Positions 58,246 through 64,000 of a DNA stretch of 64,000 nucleotides are shown piece by piece. The stretch spans positions 62,001 to 126,000 of the forward strand of contig NZ_VMHK01000001.1 in the NCBI RefSeq assembly GCF_007559275.1, in the 5' to 3' direction. This DNA comes from Bifidobacterium apousia. GTDB taxonomy: Bacteria; Actinomycetota; Actinomycetes; Actinomycetales; Bifidobacteriaceae. The first letter of the stretch is position 1. Each line of letters opens with the position of its first letter. The notes below the pieces were generated by a model that saw only the letters and a list, made by a program, of their open reading frames with translations, made no database searches and was not told the origin of the DNA. Made by a program: the position numbers and the translations under genes.

Positions 58246-59109
58246 TTAGCCTCGACTAGATTCGCCTCTCTGAATGGTCCGTGAAGCAATCTGTGCGAAT
58301 TCATCCCAGAGTGGTTCCGGTATTTCATGGGCCATTCCAGAGTAAATATGCAGTTCTGAATTCCTGAGTAGCTGGGAAATCCGAATGCCGGCTTTAGGGC
58401 TGAAGAAGGGATCGCGGCGTCCATGAATGATTGCTGCTGGCAGGGTCAATTTGCCGAGCTTGTTTTGGTCCAGACTGAAGGAGTTTGTTGCAGCCTGCTG
58501 CCTCCTCCATCCGTCGGGTCGATAGCAACGGTCATACGTCAGCGCTCCCAGTTGGCGGGCTTTCTCTTCATTGAAGGGATAGGCAGAATTGACATGACAG
58601 GCTTTTTCTCGTGATACGAAAAGATCGATGGCCTGGTCGCGGTTCGATGCGACATCGAGACCGGCGTTGTTACCTGACTCGGCAGAGTCGGCAGTCGACA
58701 TCCATTCCTTTCCCCAGGATGGGGCCGTGAACATGATGACGGCTGAGCTAATGCGATCGGGATAATCGACCAGAACCTCTTGTGTGATCATTCCGCCCAT
58801 TGATTCGCCCATGATGTTGAAAGTCTTGAGCTTTTCTGCATCTGCAACCGCCAAGACATCATTGGCCATGTCGGTAATGTCATAAGCTTTGTCAGTTTGG
58901 TCGGGAGTTCCTGTTTGGCTGGATAGACCGACATCCCTATTGTCAAGTAAAATGGTCTGAATGCCCAGATCGTTCAGTTTCTGCACGAATCCTTTGTCCC
59001 AACCAACTAGTTGAGCTGTGTATCCTTCAATCATGATCAGGGCAGGCCCATCGACAGGACCATACTTTTCGTAATAGATGGATATGTCACCGTTGTGAGC
59101 ATAGGGCAT
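58246..59109 (-). CDS. Alpha/beta-fold hydrolase
   Basis: 287 residues, single-domain alpha/beta hydrolase. The nucleophile elbow is GESMGG (S103), DNRDVGLS is a conserved lid-side motif, and a late GRRDPFFSP with SGMAHEIPEPLW supplies the acid Asp and catalytic His. It resembles esterases/lactonases of the 3-oxoadipate enol-lactonase group but the substrate is unknown. It lies 43 bp downstream of an MFS transporter gene on the same strand, with a LacI-family regulator divergent beyond it, so it probably processes what the transporter imports. Base composition is clearly less GC-rich than the flanks. Start ATG at 59109 with AAAGGAAG upstream. Confidence 0.85.
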   Translation of the reverse strand: MPYAHNGDISIYYEKYGPVDGPALIMIEGYTAQLVGWDKGFVQKLNDLGIQTILLDNRDVGLSSQTGTPDQTDKAYDITDMANDVLAVADAEKLKTFNIMGESMGGMITQEVLVDYPDRISSAVIMFTAPSWGKEWMSTADSAESGNNAGLDVASNRDQAIDLFVSREKACHVNSAYPFNEEKARQLGALTYDRCYRPDGWRRQQAATNSFSLDQNKLGKLTLPAAIIHGRRDPFFSPKAGIRISQLLRNSELHIYSGMAHEIPEPLWDEFAQIASRTIQRGESSRG

Positions 59110-59152
59110 GATATTTGCTTCCTTTCATACAGTAATTTTTTAAGTACTATGG

Positions 59153-60412
59153 TCACTTGACCGAACGAATCAGCATCGCAAAAATTCCGCCGAGCAACGA
59201 GGTCACGATGCCAAACACGAAGACAGACACATAGGAGCCGGTGGCATTAATGAGCGTAGAACCGATCAGGGGGGCTACTGCTGCCGGAACCGAGGTGGCA
59301 ATGGCTAGGATGCCAAGATCCCTGCCCTCGTTGGCCTTATTGGGCAGAACCAAGGACATGACCGCAATATCTACGGCGAAGTAGACGCCGCCTGCTGCCC
59401 CATTGATGGCCGCATAAATCAGCATTCCTGTCCAGCTATGCATAACGAGCGGGACGACGAATGAAGTCATGAAGACCAATGAGGACAGTGCGACAATCAG
59501 TTTTCTGCGGTTGAGGAGATCTGCCACCTTGCCGAAGACCACAATTGCGATTATCTGGGCGATGGTGGAGATGGTCGAAACCGTGGCAACCCCTGCCGTG
59601 GCGTTGTTGCCGGGGAGGTTTTTAGTGCCAATGTAGTCAGTCAGAATAAAGAATGTGAAATTGGATATGGCAAAAGATGCAAAGTAGAAAGCGAACCTTG
59701 ATAGAAAAGCCATAGAGAAGTCCCAGTGGAGAAATGCAGAGAAGAAATGTCCTACAGCATTGAGGCTCCAACTGGAATGTTGCTTTCTCGCTGGTTTAGG
59801 CATATCCAAGGACGGGGCTTCTGGAGCAAAAAGGCAGAACAGAAGTGAAGCCAGAAGAATGAAAGCTCCAATGATCACGTATCCCCAGTGCTGGCCGGTT
59901 CGTGATACCACGTTGACGAAAATTAGGATGCCAAACGGAAGACCCAACCCAGTGACCGAAGAAGCTACTCCTCGGTTCTCCTCAGGAATCCTGTCGGGAA
60001 TTACCGCGTAGATAACGCCCTGAAACCAGTTGGCGAAAAACCAGACCAAACCCGCGAAAACAATAACCATGGCGATGCTGGTCATCATGCCCATTCCAAC
60101 ACACATGAGTGCTGTGCCTATTGCGGAGAACATCAGCCAGGGCGTCCGCTTCCCAAACCTCGAACGTGTTCTGTCTGAAATAGCAGCGCCAATGGGAAGG
60201 ATCACAGTGCCAACGATTGACTCGACCAGTGAAGCCACGGCTGTGTCATGGACCTTATTGGTCGCATTGATGCTGACGATCTGAGCAGGCAATAGAACTT
60301 GATTGATTGCTTGGTACACCCCATATAGTCCAACTATGGCTGGGAACAGAAGTACAAGAATCCGTGTGACGCTTACGGGGCGTCTGACGCTGACCGCTTC
60401 CTCGTTTTTCAC
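59153..60412 (-). CDS. MFS sugar-type transporter controlled by the LacI operator
   Basis: About 419 residues with 12 helices. The loop 2-3 motif SDRTRSRFGKRTPWLMF is typical of SLC45/GPH-like sugar transporters, and the partner MADLLNRR-type loop (GKVADLLNRRKLIVALSSL) is in the second half. GTG at 60412 was chosen because AAGGAGATCAACT precedes it at ideal spacing; the in-frame ATG at 60454 would overlap the operator. A strong promoter and LacI operator lie just upstream. Likely imports a glycoside or small carbohydrate used by the hydrolase (context inference). Confidence 0.83.
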   Translation of the reverse strand: MKNEEAVSVRRPVSVTRILVLLFPAIVGLYGVYQAINQVLLPAQIVSINATNKVHDTAVASLVESIVGTVILPIGAAISDRTRSRFGKRTPWLMFSAIGTALMCVGMGMMTSIAMVIVFAGLVWFFANWFQGVIYAVIPDRIPEENRGVASSVTGLGLPFGILIFVNVVSRTGQHWGYVIIGAFILLASLLFCLFAPEAPSLDMPKPARKQHSSWSLNAVGHFFSAFLHWDFSMAFLSRFAFYFASFAISNFTFFILTDYIGTKNLPGNNATAGVATVSTISTIAQIIAIVVFGKVADLLNRRKLIVALSSLVFMTSFVVPLVMHSWTGMLIYAAINGAAGGVYFAVDIAVMSLVLPNKANEGRDLGILAIATSVPAAVAPLIGSTLINATGSYVSVFVFGIVTSLLGGIFAMLIRSVK

Positions 60413-60446
60413 AGTTGATCTCCTTCGCTCATCTTGCATCCTCGCA

Positions 60447-60477
60447 AGTAACACGTATTAGTAACACGTGTTACTAA
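60447..60477. promoter_or_regulatory. LacI-type operators between MFS gene and regulator
   Basis: TTAGTAACACGTGTTACTAA (60458-60477) is a perfect 20-bp palindrome with the central CG typical of LacI-family operators. An imperfect second copy, AGTAACACGTATTA, starts 13 bp earlier (60447). The main operator covers the expected transcription start of the minus-strand promoter, so binding should block the MFS-hydrolase operon. Confidence 0.88.
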
Positions 60478-60480
60478 GTT

Positions 60481-60508
60481 ATAATAAACTGATCTAGGAT
60501 TTTGTCAA
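60481..60508 (-). promoter_or_regulatory. Promoter of the MFS-hydrolase operon
   Basis: On the minus strand, a consensus -35 TTGACA (60508-60503) is followed by a 16-bp spacer and -10 TATTAT (60486-60481). A plus-strand TATAAT (60480-60485) overlaps it and may serve the regulator gene. Confidence 0.75.
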
Positions 60509-60532
60509 ATAGAGGTGTAGAGGGGCATCCGC

Positions 60533-61543
60533 ATGAGCAGACGAAAGGCGAAAAGTCAGGATGTGGCAAATCGAGCTGGCGTTTCCAGAACAACGGTCAG
60601 CTTGGTGCTTAATCACCGCGCTGCCAACATTCCTGAGCAGACCCGCAAAAAGGTTCTTCAGGCAGTCAAGGAGCTCGAATTTATTCCATCTGCAGCAGCA
60701 AGGACCTTGAGAAAGGGCAAAGGATCAATTGTGCTCTGTCTGACAGTCAACGCTGAGCCTTCCTCCCGTGCGGATGAAGCATGGAGCTCCTTGAGCGAGA
60801 AACTTCATGATCGAGGCCTGGTTTGCATCTTCTCGAGAACTGCGGGTTCAACCACTCCGCTCCGTCAGCTCTTGTGGGAGATAACTCCGAGCGTAGTCGT
60901 GCCTTTTTTTGATCTGAGTGTCGATGACAAAGCCATGCTACAGCAAATGGGTATACCTGTTGTAGAGTTTTTTAGGCCGCAGAATAAAGAGGCAATAAAG
61001 GGCCAACCCATTCAGTTGTTTGCCGATTTCCAGGTCCAGCTCGGTACAGTTCAAGCGAATTATTTATTGAATAAAGGGTGTGACAAGATTGCCTATGTAG
61101 GGACTGCGACTCCGAGTAGTAGCGCCATGATGAACGATCGTATAAAGGGTGTTCGTAGAGCCCTGGAGGCAGCAGGTCTTGAACTGGTTTCCAATGGAAG
61201 TATTTCTCTTCACGACAACGGCCAGTCGGCTAAATTGATGGTCGAGAGGCTTAGAGAGGCAGAATGTGACGGGGTCTGTGCTTTCAATGATGAGCATGCT
61301 GCTCCGATTATGGCTCAAGCACAAAAGCAAGGTATACGGGTTCCTCAAGATATGCGCATAATTGGAGTGGACAATGAGCCAATCAGTGCTTATCTGCAGC
61401 CTGCATTGACCAGTATCGATTACGACAGCATCATCCCTGCATATCTCGATAGCATTGTTGCGGCATGTAACTCGTCTGCAAAACCGGCTCCAGTTGAGCG
61501 CAACGATGCCACCTTGTGGGTGGTCGAACGAGAATCTGCATGA
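60533..61543 (+). CDS. LacI-family transcriptional regulator
   Basis: 336 residues. N-terminal helix-turn-helix SQDVANRAGVSRTTVSLVLN (residues 8-27) with the hinge-helix IPSAAARTLRKGK, then a periplasmic-binding-like sensor domain ending VDNEPISAYLQPALTSIDYD. It is divergent from the MFS-hydrolase operon with a perfect palindromic operator between them, so it very likely represses that operon and itself until a small sugar or related ligand binds. ATG at 60533 has GAGGGG upstream. Lower GC than the surrounding chromosome. Confidence 0.93.
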   Translation: MSRRKAKSQDVANRAGVSRTTVSLVLNHRAANIPEQTRKKVLQAVKELEFIPSAAARTLRKGKGSIVLCLTVNAEPSSRADEAWSSLSEKLHDRGLVCIFSRTAGSTTPLRQLLWEITPSVVVPFFDLSVDDKAMLQQMGIPVVEFFRPQNKEAIKGQPIQLFADFQVQLGTVQANYLLNKGCDKIAYVGTATPSSSAMMNDRIKGVRRALEAAGLELVSNGSISLHDNGQSAKLMVERLREAECDGVCAFNDEHAAPIMAQAQKQGIRVPQDMRIIGVDNEPISAYLQPALTSIDYDSIIPAYLDSIVAACNSSAKPAPVERNDATLWVVERESA

Positions 61544-61625
61544 TATCAGGGGATAGTGCTCAATGCTGAGCAGAGACAACAGTCCACGCTAGAGTGACAG
61601 CTGGCTCTTCCTATCAATCCGTCAT

Positions 61626-63083
61626 TCAGGCTCGTCGCTGGGTCAGCTGGTAGGCCGTCAGAAGGACGATCAGCCAGATGGGCCCGGCGATGACGGCTAC
61701 CCGGTAGCTGGACGAGAAGCACATGAGCACCACGATCATGGCCAGGAAAGCCAGGACCGCCCAAGGGGTCACCCGCGCAAAGGGCAGCTTGAAGTGCAGG
61801 GCGTTCACAGCGCTCTCACCGGTCTTGCCCGTCAGGTCGCCCGGCCCCTCGCCTCGTGCCACGGCACGCCGGAAGAGCATCTCGGTCACCATGATCATGG
61901 ACCAATTGATGATGGCCGAGATCGTGGCGATGCTCATCAGATAGTTGAAGGCGAACTGGGGCCAGAGGAAGACCACGACCACGGCCAGGGCGATGATGCA
62001 GGCCGAGGTCAGCACTCCTGCGTAGGGCACGCCGCCCTTGGACAGGCGGCTCAGGTACCGGGGGGCATTGCCCTGCCGGGCCAGGGAGAAGAGCATGCGG
62101 GAGTTGGAGTAGAGGGCCGAGTTGTAGACGCTCATGACCGCCGTCAGGCAGACGAAGTTGAGGATGCCTGCGGCCGCGTGGACTCCCACCGAGTCGAATA
62201 TCTGGACGAAGGGGCTGACGACCATGCCCTGTGCGTTGGGCTTGCCGATGGCATTCCAGGGGACTACGGCCATGATCACCCCAAGCGTCAGGATGTAGAA
62301 GACCAGAATCCTCCAGATGATGGCGTTGGTGGCCTTGGGGATGGTCCGACGGGGATCGGAGGCCTCTCCGGCGGTGATGCCGATGAGCTCGGTGCCGCCG
62401 AAGCTGAACATGACCACCGCCAGCGACATGAGCAGACCGGTCCACTGGCCATTGGCCCCGTGCCGCATGAGTCCATTGGGCAGGAACCCGCCGCCTACAG
62501 TGAACCAGTTGGCGAAGGAGGCCCGCAGTCCGTTTGCGGTGGGCAGGGCCAGGATGATGACCGCCAGACCTCCGATGATCATGGCGATGATGGCCGCGAT
62601 CTTGATGATGGCGAACCAGAACTCGAACTCGCCGAACTTGCTGACTCCCATCAGATTGGCGGCCGTGATGACTACCAGGAAGAAGGCCGCAGAGACCCAG
62701 GCGGGGATTGCCGGGAACCAGAAGTTGACGAAGGTGCCCACCACGGACAGCTCAACCATGGATACCAGCACGTAGTTCATCCAGTAGTTCCACCCAGAAA
62801 CGAACCCTGCCCGCTTGGACCAGTAGCGGGTGGCGTAGTAGCTGAAAGCGCCGGACTTGGGGTCTTCCACGCTCATTTCGCTCATGGCCCTGACGATCAT
62901 GAAGATGGCCAGACCGCCTATCAGGTAGGCGATGATGATGGCCGGCCCTGCCAATGAGATGGATTCCCCGGACCCGTAGAAGAGTCCCGTTCCGATGGCG
63001 CCGCCCAGCGAGATGAGCTGGATGTGCCTGTTCTTCAGGGTTTTGCGCAGGTTCTTGCCCTGCGACTCCTTGGGTTGATCCAT
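61626..63083 (-). CDS. Amino-acid permease (APC superfamily, AAT family)
   Basis: 485 residues with 12 membrane helices: KNRHIQLISLGGAIGTGLFYGSGESI, YWSKRAGFVSGWNYWMNYVLV and GTELIGITAGEASDPRRTIPKATN. It resembles the AroP/ProY/LysP importers; the exact amino acid is not evident. ATG at 63083 (MDQPKES) follows TAAGGAATG; a longer frame to 63221 is not supported. Divergent from a second APC permease with a 302-bp gap. It is a different subgroup from the LysP pair at 42.8-46.0 kb, with a shorter N-terminus. Confidence 0.88.
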   Translation of the reverse strand: MDQPKESQGKNLRKTLKNRHIQLISLGGAIGTGLFYGSGESISLAGPAIIIAYLIGGLAIFMIVRAMSEMSVEDPKSGAFSYYATRYWSKRAGFVSGWNYWMNYVLVSMVELSVVGTFVNFWFPAIPAWVSAAFFLVVITAANLMGVSKFGEFEFWFAIIKIAAIIAMIIGGLAVIILALPTANGLRASFANWFTVGGGFLPNGLMRHGANGQWTGLLMSLAVVMFSFGGTELIGITAGEASDPRRTIPKATNAIIWRILVFYILTLGVIMAVVPWNAIGKPNAQGMVVSPFVQIFDSVGVHAAAGILNFVCLTAVMSVYNSALYSNSRMLFSLARQGNAPRYLSRLSKGGVPYAGVLTSACIIALAVVVVFLWPQFAFNYLMSIATISAIINWSMIMVTEMLFRRAVARGEGPGDLTGKTGESAVNALHFKLPFARVTPWAVLAFLAMIVVLMCFSSSYRVAVIAGPIWLIVLLTAYQLTQRRA

Positions 63084-63385
63084 GGGGATGTCATTCCTTA
63101 GGTGGTAGTGGTCAGCTGAATGTGACCGGCTGACAGGGCCAACCCTATAGGAGCCGGTCCGAGCGGAATGAGTATGCCTTTGCATTGTGGAACAGAAGCG
63201 TCCGTCATATGAGACGGTCAATTCACCGGATGGTGACCGTCAGGTCCTACCATGGGCGTCGGTGCCTGCCGTCTGCTCCCGGTTATCGACACCTCTGTGG
63301 TATTGCTGTCCTACCGGCCTTGATGGGATATCCCTTTCTGGACGGCGATAAGTAATGGGTTGTGAAGACAAGGAGGTGCAGTCGC
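63084..63385. other. 302-bp divergent region between two permeases
   Basis: No gene. Two overlapping inverted repeats share an arm: CCGTC (63202-63206)/GACGG (63213-63217) and GACGGTCA (63213-63220)/TGACCGTC (63234-63241). They could be mutually exclusive hairpins in a leader or adjacent regulator sites. No promoter could be fixed. Confidence 0.4.
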
Positions 63386-64000
63386 ATGAACCGTACGGGC
63401 AATGGCCCTTTGGCACAGCAGAATCAAGGTGACAGCGCCTCGGCAGGCGACGGCATGGAACGCGGTCTGAGCAACCGTCATGTACAGTTCATCGCCATCG
63501 GCGGCACCATCGGCACCGGGCTCTTCCTGGGGTCGGGCAAGTCCATAGCCCTGACCGGTCCCTCCATCATCCTGGTCTACATCGGGGTGGGGCTGATCAT
63601 GTACCTGCTCATGCGGGCCATCGGCGAGCTCATGTATCGCAGCCCCGTCCAGCACACCTTCATCGCCTTCATCAGCCGCTACCTGGGCCAGGGGTGGGGG
63701 TCCTTCGCCGGCTGGTCCTACTGGATCGTGCTCATCCTGATCGGCATGTCCGAGCTGACTGCCGTGGGCACCTACTTCGTCACTTTCTTCGGCACCTTCG
63801 GCATTGATCTGAGTGCCTGGCGGGGTCTGATCGAGCTCTGCTTCCTGGCGGCCATGGTGTGCATCAACCTGATTGCCGTGCGGGTCTTCGGGGAGACCGA
63901 GTTCTGGTTCTCCATGATCAAGATCACCCTGATCCTGGCCATGATCGCCACGGCCGTGGTCATGGTCATCATGGGCTTCCACTATCCGGCCGTTCGCATG
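63386..64000 (+). CDS. Amino-acid permease, CycA-like, C-terminus off the window
   Basis: The first 205 residues are visible, with an open frame at the edge. It starts with ATG at 63386 behind AAGGAGGTGCAG. LSNRHVQFIAIGGTIGTGLFLGSGKSIALTGPS, RAIGELMYRSPVQHTFIAFISRYLG and SYWIVLILIGMSELTAVGTYF are characteristic of the D-serine/D-alanine/glycine (CycA) branch of the APC superfamily. About five to six of twelve helices lie inside the window. Divergent from the permease at 61.6-63.1 kb. Confidence 0.9.
   Translation, partial: MNRTGNGPLAQQNQGDSASAGDGMERGLSNRHVQFIAIGGTIGTGLFLGSGKSIALTGPSIILVYIGVGLIMYLLMRAIGELMYRSPVQHTFIAFISRYLGQGWGSFAGWSYWIVLILIGMSELTAVGTYFVTFFGTFGIDLSAWRGLIELCFLAAMVCINLIAVRVFGETEFWFSMIKITLILAMIATAVVMVIMGFHYPAVRM

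Overview
The window is chromosomal DNA of a high-GC Gram-positive bacterium, almost certainly a Bifidobacterium or close relative in the Bifidobacteriaceae. The main evidence is a lacto-N-biose/galacto-N-biose (LNB/GNB) operon with the bifidobacterial gene order (solute-binding protein, two permeases, GH112 phosphorylase, N-acetylhexosamine 1-kinase, GalT-type transferase). Three large cell-wall-anchored GH43 proteins, a stand-alone MsmK-type ATPase, DUF4032 and DUF6049 proteins, and an actinobacterial parS site agree with this. I see no transposase, integrase, phage gene or CRISPR array.

Positions 1-32300 are mostly housekeeping. The left edge holds a NUDIX/DUF6049 pair divergent from pcnA, then a large LPxTG surface protein made of two seven-repeat RCC1 blocks. 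Next come a LytR_C protein, ispE-rsmA, an Rpf-like wall hydrolase, tRNA-Thr, a DsbA-like protein and a Ser/Thr kinase. They are followed by the orphan sugar-ABC ATPase, a DUF4032 kinase-like protein, rlmB, a carboxymuconolactone decarboxylase-cupin fusion under a MerR-type promoter, and dcd. An 814-bp gene-free stretch carries parS. Beyond it lie a nucleoside hydrolase/MFS operon, fba with a CPBP protease, purA-apbE, an MHS transporter and ilvC.

Positions 32300-64000 are accessory and deal with carbohydrates and amino acids. Three consecutive extracellular GH43 proteins share an unusual LSxTG sorting signal. Two tandem paralogous amino-acid permeases follow, the upstream one behind a lysine riboswitch. 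The LNB/GNB operon comes next; its last gene is not galE but a GH101 endo-alpha-N-acetylgalactosaminidase with no signal peptide or wall anchor. A lower-GC module (alpha/beta hydrolase, MFS transporter, LacI regulator with a clear operator) and two divergent amino-acid permeases close the window.

The parts appear to work together. The LNB/GNB importer has no ATPase gene of its own and may use the MsmK-type ATPase at 15.8 kb. The cytoplasmic GH101 could release galacto-N-biose from imported core-1 glycopeptides for the GH112 phosphorylase beside it. The clearest candidates for something undescribed are this intracellular GH101 branch, a probable small RNA of about 210 nt with two CCCC-bearing hairpin loops between tRNA-Thr and the Rpf-like gene, and a 13-bp tandem repeat upstream of the RCC1 surface protein.
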